Positions 25,281 through 36,011 of a stretch of 37,956 nt of DNA are shown here, piece by piece. The position numbers and the translations under genes are program-made. Positions within the stretch are counted from its first letter, which is position 1. The number at the start of each line of letters is the position of its first letter. Origin of the DNA: Roseococcus sp. GTDB lineage: Bacteria; Pseudomonadota; Alphaproteobacteria; Acetobacterales; Acetobacteraceae. Under the pieces are notes generated by a model, which worked only from the letters and a program-made list of their open reading frames with translations, was not told the DNA's origin and did not search any database. The DNA lies in the NCBI GenBank assembly GCA_026414745.1, contig JAOAIK010000026.1:1-37956 (forward strand). Reading direction: 5' to 3'.

Positions 25281-25997
25281 TCAGCCGCCCTGGCCGGAGG
25301 GCCGGGGGGCGGGAAGCTGCCCCGCCAGCCGCGCCGCCTCGCGCCCCGGCAGCCGCGCCAGCGCCGCCCGCCCGCCCGCGGCGAAGACCGCCACCGCGCG
25401 CAGCAGGGCGCGCAGCGCCTCCGGGCTGTCGGCGTCGAAGGGCGCCCAGGCCCCGCCGGAGAGTCGGGCGATCTGCCGGAAGCCCAGCTCGGCCGCGGGG
25501 TCCTTCCCCTCCTGGAAGCAGAACACCGGCGTGCCGTGCAGCGCGAGCTGGCCGGCGAGGTGGCAGATCGGGTCCACCGCCTCCTCCAGCGCATCGCCCA
25601 CCAGCACCAGCGCGTCCACCTTCTCGCGCCGTGTCTCGGCCAGCGCGTGTTCGAGGCAGCGCAGCACCTGCGTCTGCCCGCCCAGCACCGTGACGCCGGA
25701 CATGCGGCGCGCCAGCTCCCGCGTGTCGGTCAGGAAGGGGGTGGCGGCGAACTCCATGTAGCCGCGCCAGTAGGCGAGCTGCACCGCCAGCCCGCCGAGA
25801 TCGCGCGTGGCGAGGAACATCTCGGCCTGCAGCTGGCAGGCGCGGTCCCAGGCGGGCTGGCGCGAGGCGGTGGCGTCCACCGCGAAGATCAGCCGGCCGC
25901 GCCGGGCGGGGGCGGCGCGCAGGGCGGGCGCGGCCGCGAGCTTCTCGAGGAAGGCGGCGACGGCGGTGTTCTCGGGCTTGGCCGGCAGGCGCGTCAT
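25281..25997 (-). CDS. VWA-domain protein
   Basis: 238 residues, soluble and without a signal peptide. A von Willebrand A fold begins at about 35: LIFAVDATASRQPAWDRAC gives a MIDAS-like D-x-T-x-S (Asp41, Thr43, Ser45), a variant of the usual D-x-S-x-S. Later come VTVLGGQTQVLRCLEHAL and ALVLVGDALEEAVDP. The family is a conserved alphaproteobacterial one of unknown function often found with a J-domain gene, as here, three bases apart. Metal-dependent protein binding is the likely activity. I chose ATG 25997; a longer frame upstream runs through the divergent promoter region. Divergent from the exported protein at 26104. Confidence 0.82.
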   Translation of the reverse strand: MTRLPAKPENTAVAAFLEKLAAAPALRAAPARRGRLIFAVDATASRQPAWDRACQLQAEMFLATRDLGGLAVQLAYWRGYMEFAATPFLTDTRELARRMSGVTVLGGQTQVLRCLEHALAETRREKVDALVLVGDALEEAVDPICHLAGQLALHGTPVFCFQEGKDPAAELGFRQIARLSGGAWAPFDADSPEALRALLRAVAVFAAGGRAALARLPGREAARLAGQLPAPRPSGQGG

Positions 25998-26103
25998 CGC
26001 GCAGAGACATGGGGCAGCAGGCGCGCAGCGCAAAGGGTGTTTCCGAGTGGCACGGCGGCCCGTTCCGGGCTTTGATCGCACCCGAGGAGTGGCGGAGGCG
26101 GCG

Positions 26104-27576
26104 ATGAGGTGGCGCGCGGGTCTGGGGCTGGCGGCCCTCATCATGGCCGGGGTGGCGCTGGCCCAGCCCAGCAGCAAGCTGCACCTCACGCCGCCCGGGG
26201 CGCAACCGGCCACGCCGCCCAAGGGCGGGCCGCAGGCCGCCCCCACCCAGCCCCCCGCGCCCGCTCCCCCGCCGCGCCAGGCGAGCCCGGCCTGGCCGCC
26301 CCTGCCGCCGCGCCTGGCGCAGGAGCCGCCGGCGCTGGAACGCCTGCGCGGGCTGCTCGACGCCGGGATCGAGCTCGGCTACCGCGCCGCCGGCCAGGAG
26401 GGCGAGGTGCTCACCCTCACCGGGGTGGAGCTGCGCCGCGGCGCCGAGCGCATGCTGATGGAGCGCCTGGTGCTGGAGGGGCTCTCCGCCGAGGGGCTGC
26501 GCCGCGGCGCGGCGCGCGGCGTGAGCGCCGAGTTCCCCGAGGGGCGCGTCCGCCTCGCGGAGTTCGACCTCGAGGCGCTCGCCCTTCTGCCCCTGCGTCC
26601 CGGCCAGACTGGCGGCGAGCGCGAGCCGGACCAGATCGCCGTCTCCGGGCTTCGCCTGGCCGGGCTGGAGCTGGAGGGCGAGACTGGGGTCTGGCTGCGC
26701 ACCTTCGTGCTCGCCGGGTGGCAGCCTGGACGCCCCGGCCAGCTTGGCGTCGAGGGGCTGCGGGTGCGCCTGCCCGCCGGCAGCCCGGTGACCGAGCTGC
26801 GCGTGGAGCGCGCCGGGCTGGAGGGGCTCGACCTCGCCGCCATGGCCGCCGCCGCCGCGCGCAACAGCCCGCCGCCCGCGCCCCCCGCCGGCCGCCAGGC
26901 CTATCGGGTGGACGGCGTGAGCGTGGCGCGGGACGGGCAGGCGCTGGGCGGCCTCGGCCGGCTGGTCGTGGAGGGGCAGACGGAGGCCGATGGCGCCGCC
27001 GCCGGCCGCCTCACCGTGCACGACGCGGCGCTGGAGCATTTCCCCGAGGTCGCCGCCGCGCTGGACGCGGTGGGGCTGCGCCGCCTGTCCATGGAGCTGG
27101 CCATCGAGGCCTCCTGGACCCCGCGCAACGGGCGGTTCGAGCTGCCCGCGCTGGCCTTCGGCGTGCGCGAGCTCGGCGCCCTCGCCGTCGCCTGGGTCAT
27201 GGAGGGCGTGGACCCCGCCGCCGCGATGAGCGACCCCAACCGCGTCAGCCTGATCGAGGCGCGGCTGCGCTATGCCGACCAGTCGCTCTACGAGCGCGCC
27301 CTGCGCGACCAGGCGCAGCGCGAGCGCACGACGCCCGAGCGCATCCGCCAGCAGCACGCGCAGATGGTGGCCGCGATGCTGACCCCCGCCCGGCCGGACC
27401 CGGAGGTGGACGCGGTGCGCAGCGCGCTGCTGCGCTTCATCGGCGGCCAGGCGCGCGAGGTGGAGATCGCGCTGCGCCCGGCCCGCGCCGTGACCATGAC
27501 GGAGCTGCAGCCGCTCCTCTCGGCCGGGCCCTCGGAGGTGGTGCGCGGCCTCGGCATCACCGCGACCGCGCGCTGA
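26104..27576 (+). CDS. Exported protein of unknown function
   Basis: 490 residues that I do not recognise. A signal peptide (about 1-20, ending GVALAQ) is followed by a proline-rich linker (about 28-70) and then about 400 residues of alternating short hydrophobic strands and charged turns, such as VSGLRLAGLELEG, LGVEGLRVRLP and YRVDGVSVARDGQAL. This suggests a long beta-rich periplasmic fold with repeated units. Near the C-terminus a helical, Gln/Arg/Glu-rich segment (about 385-430) breaks the pattern. There is no lipobox cysteine and no membrane helix after the signal. GGAGGCGGCG precedes the ATG. It is divergent from the VWA/J-domain pair and ends ten bases from the maeB stop. Confidence 0.82.
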   Translation: MRWRAGLGLAALIMAGVALAQPSSKLHLTPPGAQPATPPKGGPQAAPTQPPAPAPPPRQASPAWPPLPPRLAQEPPALERLRGLLDAGIELGYRAAGQEGEVLTLTGVELRRGAERMLMERLVLEGLSAEGLRRGAARGVSAEFPEGRVRLAEFDLEALALLPLRPGQTGGEREPDQIAVSGLRLAGLELEGETGVWLRTFVLAGWQPGRPGQLGVEGLRVRLPAGSPVTELRVERAGLEGLDLAAMAAAAARNSPPPAPPAGRQAYRVDGVSVARDGQALGGLGRLVVEGQTEADGAAAGRLTVHDAALEHFPEVAAALDAVGLRRLSMELAIEASWTPRNGRFELPALAFGVRELGALAVAWVMEGVDPAAAMSDPNRVSLIEARLRYADQSLYERALRDQAQRERTTPERIRQQHAQMVAAMLTPARPDPEVDAVRSALLRFIGGQAREVEIALRPARAVTMTELQPLLSAGPSEVVRGLGITATAR

Positions 27577-27586
27577 GGGGCGGCGT

Positions 27587-29863
<2,277 letters not shown>

Positions 29864-29950
29864 GGGAGCCTTCCCCTCTCCTTCCGGATGGTTTGTAGGG
29901 TGCGCCGGGCCGCGCCGCGAGGGGCCGCATGGCCGGCCCCGCCGGGCCGC

Positions 29951-29958
29951 GCTATATC
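29951..29958 (+). promoter_or_regulatory. -10-like element suggesting a leaderless ubiE transcript
   Basis: GCTATATC ends seven bases before the ubiE ATG, and no Shine-Dalgarno is visible. If it is the -10 box, transcription would begin at or near the start codon. Confidence 0.35.
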
Positions 29959-29965
29959 CCGCCGC

Positions 29966-30709
29966 ATGAGCGACAGCCGCATGGCCGATTTCGGCTTCCG
30001 CACCGTGCCCGCCGCCGAGAAGCCGGCCCTGGTGCGCGAGGTGTTCGACAGCGTGGCCCCGCGCTACGACGTGATGAACGACCTGATGTCGCTCGGCGTG
30101 CACCGCGTCTGGAAGCGCATCTTCGTCAACGCCATCCAGCCGCGCCCGGGCGAGACGCTGCTCGACCTCGCCGGCGGCACCGGGGACATCAGCTTCCTCG
30201 CCCTCGGCGCGGGCGCGGGGCGCGTGATCTGCGCCGACATCAACGAGGAGATGCTGCGCGTCGGCCGCGCCCGCGCGCTGGACCGCGGCCTCGTGCGGGG
30301 GCTCTGCTTCCTCTGTGCCGACGCCGAGCGCCTGCCCCTGCCCGACCGCAGCGTCGAGAAGGTGAGCATGGCCTTCGGCCTGCGCAACTGCACCGACAAG
30401 GACGCGGTGCTGCGCGAGGTGCGGCGCGTGCTGCGCCCGGGCGGGCGTTTCCACTGCCTGGAGTTCTCGCGCCTCGAGGTGGCGGCGCTGCGGCGCCTCT
30501 ACGACGCCTGGTCCTTCAAGGCGCTGCCCGCCATCGGCGCGCGCGTGGCGAAGGACCGCGAGAGCTACGTCTATCTCGCCGAGAGCATCCGCACCTTCCC
30601 CGACCAGGCGCGGCTGGCGCGCATGATGGAGGCGGCGGGGATGGAGCGCGTGGCCTGGCGCAACCTCTCCGGCGGCATCGTCGCCATCCACACGGGCTGG
30701 AGGCTCTGA
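29966..30709 (+). CDS. ubiE: Ubiquinone/menaquinone biosynthesis C-methyltransferase
   Basis: 247 residues. It opens with MADFGFRTVPAAEKPALVREVFDSVAPRYDVMNDLMSLGVHRVWKR, the UbiE signature, followed by the SAM motif LLDLAGGTGDISF, ICADINEEML, AFGLRNCTDK and LRPGGRFHCLEFS. It methylates the demethylated quinone ring at C2 in ubiquinone synthesis. The in-frame ATG at 29981 is an alternative start. It is not followed by ubiB as in many relatives but by a thioesterase gene, one base downstream, and heads a run of five genes ending with dnaQ. Confidence 0.95.
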   Translation: MSDSRMADFGFRTVPAAEKPALVREVFDSVAPRYDVMNDLMSLGVHRVWKRIFVNAIQPRPGETLLDLAGGTGDISFLALGAGAGRVICADINEEMLRVGRARALDRGLVRGLCFLCADAERLPLPDRSVEKVSMAFGLRNCTDKDAVLREVRRVLRPGGRFHCLEFSRLEVAALRRLYDAWSFKALPAIGARVAKDRESYVYLAESIRTFPDQARLARMMEAAGMERVAWRNLSGGIVAIHTGWRL

Positions 30710-30710
30710 C

Positions 30711-31142
30711 ATGCCCTTCACCGAGATCCAGAAGCGCATCGAGGCGTCCTTCGCCCAGCAGGGCCTGATGCGCGTGGTGGAGGCGCGCGTGGCGGAGGTC
30801 GCGCCCGGCCGCTGCGTCATCGAGGCGCCCTTCCGCAAGACACTGACGCAGCAGCACGGCTACCTCCATGCCGGCGTGCTCACCATGCTGGCCGACAATG
30901 CCTGCGGCTACGCCACCCTCTCGCTGCTGCCGCCGGGGCAGGAGGTGCTGACGGCGGAGCTGAAGGTGAACTTCCTGCGCCCCGCGAAGGGGGTGCTCGC
31001 CATCGCGCGCGCCGAGGTGCTCAAGCCCGGCCGCACGCTGACGGTGGCGCGCGCCGAGGTGTGGATGCGCACGGAGGATGGCGCGGAGGTGCTTTGCGCC
31101 GCCATGCAGGCGACCCTGGTGCCCTCGGCTGCGGTGGGATGA
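30711..31142 (+). CDS. PaaI-family thioesterase (hotdog fold)
   Basis: 143 residues with the PaaI hotdog pattern: a central helix in HGYLHAGVLTMLADNACGYATLSLLP and the strand ELKVNFLRPAKGVLAIARAEVLKPGRTLTVARAEVW. The family hydrolyses acyl- or aryl-CoA thioesters. The more usual HGG near the active site is replaced by LHAG here, which occurs in other members. It starts one base after ubiE stops and overlaps aroE by four bases. No phenylacetate pathway genes are near, so a general CoA-recycling role is as likely as a specific one. Confidence 0.87.
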   Translation: MPFTEIQKRIEASFAQQGLMRVVEARVAEVAPGRCVIEAPFRKTLTQQHGYLHAGVLTMLADNACGYATLSLLPPGQEVLTAELKVNFLRPAKGVLAIARAEVLKPGRTLTVARAEVWMRTEDGAEVLCAAMQATLVPSAAVG

Positions 31143-31960
31143 TCTCGGGCCGCGCCATGCTGGCGGGCGTGGCGGGCTGGCCCGTCGCGCATTCGCGCTC
31201 GCCCCGGCTGCACGGCATCTGGATCGCGCGGCACGGGCTGGATGCGGCCTATGTGCCCCTGGCCATCCCGCCCGGGCGCTTCGCCGAGTGCGCGCGCGCC
31301 CTGGCCCTCTGCGGCTTCCGCGGGATGAACGTGACGCTGCCGCACAAGGAGGCGGCCTTCGCCCTGTGCGATTCCCTCACCGGGCGCGCCCGTCGTGCCG
31401 GGGCGGTGAACACGCTGGTCTTCTCGGAGGGCTCCATCGCCGGCGACTGCACGGACGGCATCGGCTTCCTCGCCTCGCTCGGCGACTACGACCCGCGCCG
31501 CGGCCCCGCCGTACTGCTCGGCGCGGGGGGCGCGGCGCGCGCCATCGCGGCGGCGCTGCTCGATGCCGGCTGCCCGCGCGTGACCCTCGTGAACCGCTCG
31601 CGCGCCCGGGCCGAGGCGCTGGCCGAGGCGCTGGGCGGGCCGGTGGAGGTGGCCGATGCGCCACCGCTCGAGGATGCGGCGCTGCTCGTGAACACCACGA
31701 GCCTCGGCATGGCCGGCCAGCCGCCGCTCGAGCTCGATCTCGCCCCGCTGCCCGCGGCGGCCGTGGTGGCCGACATCGTCTATGTCCCGCGCGAGACGGC
31801 GCTGCTGCGCGCCGCCGCCGCACGGGGCCTGCGCGCCGTGGGCGGGCTCGGGATGCTGCTGCACCAGGCGGTGCCGGGCTTCGCCGCCTGGTTCGGCGTG
31901 ACGCCGGAGGTGGACGCGGCGCTGATGGAGGCCGTGGCCGCCGACATCCCCCTGCGATGA
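31139..31960 (+). CDS. aroE: Shikimate dehydrogenase
   Basis: 273 residues. The N-terminal substrate domain has HSRSPRLH (18-25) and NVTLPHK with the catalytic Lys70, then GAVNTLVF and DCTDGIGF with the catalytic Asp. The NADP-binding domain has LLGAGGAARAIAAALLDAG and VNRSRARAEAL, whose N-R-S/T-x-x-R pattern favours NADP. It reduces 3-dehydroshikimate to shikimate in aromatic amino acid synthesis. ATG 31139 overlaps the thioesterase stop (ATGA). The aroE-coaE-dnaQ order is common in alphaproteobacteria and supports all three calls. Confidence 0.95.
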   Translation: MISGRAMLAGVAGWPVAHSRSPRLHGIWIARHGLDAAYVPLAIPPGRFAECARALALCGFRGMNVTLPHKEAAFALCDSLTGRARRAGAVNTLVFSEGSIAGDCTDGIGFLASLGDYDPRRGPAVLLGAGGAARAIAAALLDAGCPRVTLVNRSRARAEALAEALGGPVEVADAPPLEDAALLVNTTSLGMAGQPPLELDLAPLPAAAVVADIVYVPRETALLRAAAARGLRAVGGLGMLLHQAVPGFAAWFGVTPEVDAALMEAVAADIPLR

Positions 31961-31970
31961 GGGCGGCCCG

Positions 31971-32573
31971 ATGAAGGTCTGGGGCCTCACCGGCGGCATC
32001 GGCATGGGCAAGTCCACCGCCGCGCGCGCCTTCCGTCGTCTGGGCGTTCCGGTCTTCGACGCCGACGCCGCGGTGCATGCGCTGCAGGCGAAGGGCGGGC
32101 GGGCGGTGCGGCCCATCGCCGCCGCCTTCCCCGGCAGCGTGAGGGGCGGCGCGGTGGACCGCGAGGCGCTGCGCCGCGCCGTGCTGGGCGACCCCGCGGC
32201 GCTCGCGCGGCTCGAGGCCATCGTCCACCCGCTGGTGCGGCGCGAGCAGGCGCGCTTCCTCGCGCGCTGGCGGGGACGTGGCGCGCGGCTCGTGGTGCTC
32301 GACATCCCGCTGCTGTTCGAGACGCGGGCGGACCGGCGCGGCTTCGACGCCGTGCTGGTCGTCTCCGCCCCGGCCGCGGTGCAGCGCGCCCGGGTGCTGG
32401 CGCGGCCGGGCATGACGCCGCAGCGCCTCGCCGCCATCCTCGCCCGCCAGATGCCGGACGCCGAGAAGCGCCGCCGCGCCGACCATGTGATCCGCACCGG
32501 GCTGTCGCGCCACCACGCCCAGGCGGCGGTCCGACGGCTTGTCCGACGGCTCCGCGAGGGAGGCAGGCCGTGA
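31971..32573 (+). CDS. coaE: Dephospho-CoA kinase
   Basis: 200 residues, normal length. It starts MKVWGLTGGIGMGKSTAARAF with the P-loop at 8-16, followed by VFDADAAVHAL, the VHPLVRREQARF segment, VLDIPLLFET and the lid region RARVLARPGMTPQRLAAILARQMPDAEKRRRADHVIRTG. It phosphorylates dephospho-CoA in the last step of coenzyme A synthesis. It sits ten bases after aroE and its stop overlaps the GTG start of dnaQ. Confidence 0.96.
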   Translation: MKVWGLTGGIGMGKSTAARAFRRLGVPVFDADAAVHALQAKGGRAVRPIAAAFPGSVRGGAVDREALRRAVLGDPAALARLEAIVHPLVRREQARFLARWRGRGARLVVLDIPLLFETRADRRGFDAVLVVSAPAAVQRARVLARPGMTPQRLAAILARQMPDAEKRRRADHVIRTGLSRHHAQAAVRRLVRRLREGGRP

Positions 32574-33244
32574 GGGAGGTCGTCCTCGACACCGAGACCA
32601 CCGGCTTCGACCCCGCCGATGGCCACCGCATCATCGAGATCGCGGCCATCGAGCTCGTGAACCTGCTGCCCAGCGGCCGCCACTTCCACACCCTGCTCGA
32701 CCCGGAGCGCGACGTGCCGGCCGAGGCCACGCGTATCCACGGCTTCACCGCGAGCGACCTCTCCGGCCAGCCGCGCTTCGCGGAGAAGGTGGAGGAGCTG
32801 CTCGCTTTCCTCGGCGATTCGCCCATCGTCGCGCACAATGCCGAGTTCGACTTCCGCCACCTGGACGCGGAGCTGGCCCGCCTCGGGCGGCCGCCGCTCG
32901 ACCCTGCGCGGATGGTGGACAGCCTCGCGCTCGCGCGGGCGCGCTTTCCCGGCGCGCCGAACAGCCTCGACGCGCTCTGCCGCCGCTTCGGCATCGACCT
33001 GAGCGAGCGCACCACCCACAACGCGCTGCTGGACGTGCGGCTGCTCGCGCAGGTCTATCTGGAGCTGCGCGGCGGGCGGCAGCTCGGGCTCGGGCTCGGC
33101 GCCGCGCCCGCCGTGCCGGCGCTGGCGCGCGAGGCGGCGGTGGCGCGCACCCCGCGCCCCATCGTGGTGCCCGAGGCGGCGCGCGCGGCGCACGAGGCCT
33201 TCCTCGCGAAGATCAAGGATCCGATCTGGAAGCGGGAGGGGTGA
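32570..33244 (+). CDS. dnaQ: DNA polymerase III epsilon subunit (3'-5' exonuclease)
   Basis: 224 residues. DEDDh exonuclease motifs are complete: Exo I VLDTETTG (Asp7, Glu9), Exo II VAHNAEFDFRHL, and Exo III HNALLDVRLLAQVYLEL with the catalytic His and Asp. A C-terminal tail (about 175-224) ends in HEAFLAKIKDPIWKRE, as in alphaproteobacterial DnaQ. It proofreads replication errors within the polymerase III core. The start is GTG (GTGA overlap with coaE), preceded by GGGAGG. Its last 32 bases overlap, in antisense, the end of the sugar transferase gene. Confidence 0.95.
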   Translation: MREVVLDTETTGFDPADGHRIIEIAAIELVNLLPSGRHFHTLLDPERDVPAEATRIHGFTASDLSGQPRFAEKVEELLAFLGDSPIVAHNAEFDFRHLDAELARLGRPPLDPARMVDSLALARARFPGAPNSLDALCRRFGIDLSERTTHNALLDVRLLAQVYLELRGGRQLGLGLGAAPAVPALAREAAVARTPRPIVVPEAARAAHEAFLAKIKDPIWKREG

Positions 33245-33815
33245 ACTCCGGCATGGTGGCGTGGCCCGGCGCGCTCACGCCCTGGCCGCGCAGCAGCACG
33301 GCGGCGCAGCGCAGGATGATGGCGAGGTCGCCGGCCAGGGTGATCCGCTCGACATAGCGCGCGTCCCACTCCAGGCGTTCCTCCCAGGGCACGGCGTTGC
33401 GCCCCATGGCCTGCGCCAGCCCGCACAGGCCGGGCCGCACCGACAGCCGGCTCGCCTGGCGCGGCGTGTAGCGCGGCACATAGTCGGGCGGCAGCGGTCG
33501 CGGGCCGACCAGGCTCATCTCGCCGCGCAGCAGGTTCCAGGCCTGCGGCAGCTCATCGAGCGCGCTGGCGCGCAGCGCGCGGCCGAGCGGCGTCAGGCGC
33601 TCGGCGTCGGCGCCCGGGCCCTCGCGCATGGTGCGGAACTTCCACAGCGTGAACGGCGCGCCGCCCAGCCCCGCCCGCTGCTGGCGGAACAGCACCGGCG
33701 CGCCGAGGCGCAGCCGCACCAGCAGCGCCACCCCGGCGGCGAGCGGCAGCAGCAGCGGCAGCGCCAGGGCGAGCGCCGCGAGATCGAGCGCGCGCTTGCC
33801 CCAGCGCCTATACAT
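33213..33815 (-). CDS. Initiating sugar transferase (WcaJ/PglC-type, catalytic core only)
   Basis: 200 residues. One N-terminal hydrophobic segment (about 8-30, ALDLAALALALPLLLPLAAGVALLV) is followed by the catalytic bacterial sugar transferase core: VLFRQQRAGLGGAPFTLWKFRTM, ADAERLTPLGRALRASALDELPQAWNLLRGEMSLVGPRPLP and SVRPGLCGLAQAMGR. It transfers a sugar phosphate from a nucleotide sugar to undecaprenyl phosphate to begin repeat-unit assembly. The multi-helix N-terminal region of WcaJ/WbaP is absent, as in monotopic PglC-like enzymes. The start overlaps the ligase stop by eight bases; the 3' end overlaps dnaQ by 32 bases. Confidence 0.9.
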   Translation of the reverse strand: MYRRWGKRALDLAALALALPLLLPLAAGVALLVRLRLGAPVLFRQQRAGLGGAPFTLWKFRTMREGPGADAERLTPLGRALRASALDELPQAWNLLRGEMSLVGPRPLPPDYVPRYTPRQASRLSVRPGLCGLAQAMGRNAVPWEERLEWDARYVERITLAGDLAIILRCAAVLLRGQGVSAPGHATMPEFTPPASRSDP

Positions 33816-35037
33816 GGCGCGCCGCCCAGGCCCGGCGCGGCCGCATCTCCACCCCGAGCGAGAGGGCAAGGCCGAGGGTGAGCCACGCCATCCGGTTGCC
33901 GAGATCGGTGGAGACCATCACCGAGATCGCCACGGGCAGGCACAGCGCGAAGATCTCGGCCGCGCGGGCCGGCGCCACCTGCCGCGCGCGGGCCGCGGCC
34001 AGCAGCGCCCCGCCGGGAAAGACCAGCAGCCACAGCAGCAGCCCGACCGCGCCCCCCTCCACCATCGCCTCGATGGCGTGGTTGTGCGGGTGGAAGCCCC
34101 GGTCCTGCCCGGCGCCGAGGGCGATGGGGAAGCCGCCCGGGCCGAGCCCCGTCCAGCCGCCCAGCCGCCACGCCGTGCCCCAGATCTGGTCGCGCGCCGA
34201 GGGCGCATCGCCCATGCCGCGCAGCAGTCGCTCGAGCGTGGCGAGGTTCTCGGCCCGTCCGGGGTCGAGCATGACGAGGGCGAGCAGCCCCGCCCCCCCG
34301 CCCAGCGCCAGCCCGAGCCAGAGCAGCGCCCGCCCCGGCCGGCGCAGCAGAACCAGCAGCAGCGCCGGGCCAAGCGCGACGGTGGCGAGCATGCCGAGGA
34401 AGGCCGCCCGCCCGCCCGGCAGCAGCACCGCCGCCCCCAGCCCGAGCAGCAGCCCGAGCCAGAAGAGCCGCGCCCAGCCCCGCGCCGTCACCACGCGCAG
34501 CGCCGCGAGCCCGCCGGCGCAGGCGATGGCCAGCCCCGCGATCTGGTAGGCGACTCGCACCCGCGCCGGGTCGCGCCCGATCTCGCCGCCCAGAACGATG
34601 CTGTCGGTGGCCAGCCCATGCGCGATGACGAGCCCCACGAAGGGGCCGATGACCAGGGTGGCGGCCACGAAGCCGCGCCGCGCCCGCTCCTCCGCGCCCG
34701 CCAGCAGCCCGGCGGCGAGCATGACGGGCCCGAGAAGCGCCATATCCAGCAGCCGCTTGCGCGCCTCCTCCGGCCAGGGGCTCCAGGCGGCGGACAGCAC
34801 CCACCAGAGCCAGAGCGCCGCGGCGGCGGCGAGCACCAGCCCCACCCCCCGCCCGGCCACCGGCTCGCGCGCCGCCAGCAGCAGCGCCAGCAGGCCGAGG
34901 GTGGCGGCCAGCGCCAGCGCCGTCAGGTCGAGCGGCAGGGCGTGCAGGAAGCCCGCCGCCTTCAGCGCCCCCGCGAAATGCAGCACGGCGGCGGCAAGCC
35001 CGAGCCCGCCCGCCGCCAGCCCCTCCATCCTCAGCAC
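33808..35037 (-). CDS. O-antigen ligase / Wzy-type polymerase family membrane protein
   Basis: 409 residues with about ten to twelve hydrophobic helices and a long loop near 265-315. The Wzy_C pattern is seen in WTGLGPGGFPIALGAGQDRGFHPHNHAIEAMVEGGAVGLLLWLL; the HPHNHAIE segment holds the conserved His. Members polymerise repeat units or ligate them to lipid A core at the periplasmic face. In this cluster, polymerisation of an exopolysaccharide is more likely than LPS ligation. The start is GTG 35037, which overlaps the Wzz-like gene by seven bases; ATG 35028 is the alternative. Confidence 0.85.
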   Translation of the reverse strand: MLRMEGLAAGGLGLAAAVLHFAGALKAAGFLHALPLDLTALALAATLGLLALLLAAREPVAGRGVGLVLAAAAALWLWWVLSAAWSPWPEEARKRLLDMALLGPVMLAAGLLAGAEERARRGFVAATLVIGPFVGLVIAHGLATDSIVLGGEIGRDPARVRVAYQIAGLAIACAGGLAALRVVTARGWARLFWLGLLLGLGAAVLLPGGRAAFLGMLATVALGPALLLVLLRRPGRALLWLGLALGGGAGLLALVMLDPGRAENLATLERLLRGMGDAPSARDQIWGTAWRLGGWTGLGPGGFPIALGAGQDRGFHPHNHAIEAMVEGGAVGLLLWLLVFPGGALLAAARARQVAPARAAEIFALCLPVAISVMVSTDLGNRMAWLTLGLALSLGVEMRPRRAWAARHV

Positions 35038-35948
35038 GCGCCGTCCCCGCCCATGGTGCGGACCAGCGCGGGCTCGCGCCGGCCCGGCGCGGGCGGCCCC
35101 CAGTCCCGCGGCGGCGGGGCGGCGGGGCCGCGCAGCAGCAGCAGCGCCGCGCCGGTCAGCGCCACCAGCATCCCCACCGCGATCGCCAGCAGCGCCAGCA
35201 GCAGCGGCCGGTTGGGCACGGAGGGCCGCAGCTCCACCGCCGGCATGGAGACGAGGCGCGCGGCCGCCGCCTCGTCCGCCGCCACCACCAGCGCCGCGCG
35301 CTGCTGCTGCGCCAGCAGCTCGTGCAGGGTCTGGCGCACGAAGAGGTCGGGCTCCACGCGCAGCCGCGCCTCGAGCGCCGCGATGCGCCGCGCCGCGAGG
35401 TCGGCCAGGGTCTCGCGCACCCGCGCCTCGGCGGCGGCGTGAACGCGCTCCAGCACCAGCAGGGCAAGGGCACGGTCGCGCGCCACCACCTCCACTGTCC
35501 AGGTCACCGAGGCGAGGGAGGGCGTGGCGGCCAGGTTGCGCTCCAGGAAGGCCATCACGTCATCGAGGTCCGCCTCGATGCGCAGGCCGAGCCAGCGGCG
35601 CAGCGGCCCGAGCGGCGGGCCGGCGCGACGCTCCGTCAGATGGGCGAGGATGGGCGTCTCCTGCACCAGGGCGCGCGCCGCCTCGGGGGCGCGCAGCGCG
35701 GCGAGATAGACGGCGAAGTTGCCGCCCGGCCGCTGGTCGAGCAGCGAGGGCTGCAGGAAGGGCGCGGGGGTGAGCAGGGCGGAGGTGGCGATGCCCGTCG
35801 TCTCGGCCGGGGCGACCACCAGCCCGGCCACATAGCTGCGCGGCCAGGACCAGACGATGGCCGCAAGCAGCGCATAGAGTCCGAGCCCCGCCAGCGCGAG
35901 GCGCCAGCGCCAGCGCCACAGCCCGCGCAGCAGCTCGTCAAGGCCCAT
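35031..35948 (-). CDS. Wzz-like polysaccharide co-polymerase (chain-length protein) without kinase domain
   Basis: 305 residues. Two membrane helices (about 14-36 and 246-270) bracket a helical periplasmic region with coiled-coil character (about 160-235, ARVRETLADLAARRIAALEARLRVEPDLFVRQTLHELLAQQQ), the standard Wzz/PCP layout. A proline-rich cytoplasmic tail ends the protein. The tyrosine autokinase domain of Wzc-type proteins is absent and no separate kinase gene is in the window. It would set chain length together with the adjacent polymerase. ATG 35948 lacks a clear Shine-Dalgarno; a TTG at 36002 would add 18 residues. Confidence 0.82.
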   Translation of the reverse strand: MGLDELLRGLWRWRWRLALAGLGLYALLAAIVWSWPRSYVAGLVVAPAETTGIATSALLTPAPFLQPSLLDQRPGGNFAVYLAALRAPEAARALVQETPILAHLTERRAGPPLGPLRRWLGLRIEADLDDVMAFLERNLAATPSLASVTWTVEVVARDRALALLVLERVHAAAEARVRETLADLAARRIAALEARLRVEPDLFVRQTLHELLAQQQRAALVVAADEAAAARLVSMPAVELRPSVPNRPLLLALLAIAVGMLVALTGAALLLLRGPAAPPPRDWGPPAPGRREPALVRTMGGDGAC

Positions 35949-36011
35949 CGGGATGCCCAACCGTCTCGGCAGGAGAATGAACTCTCCGCGGGCGCAATAC
36001 AACCGCAGGCT

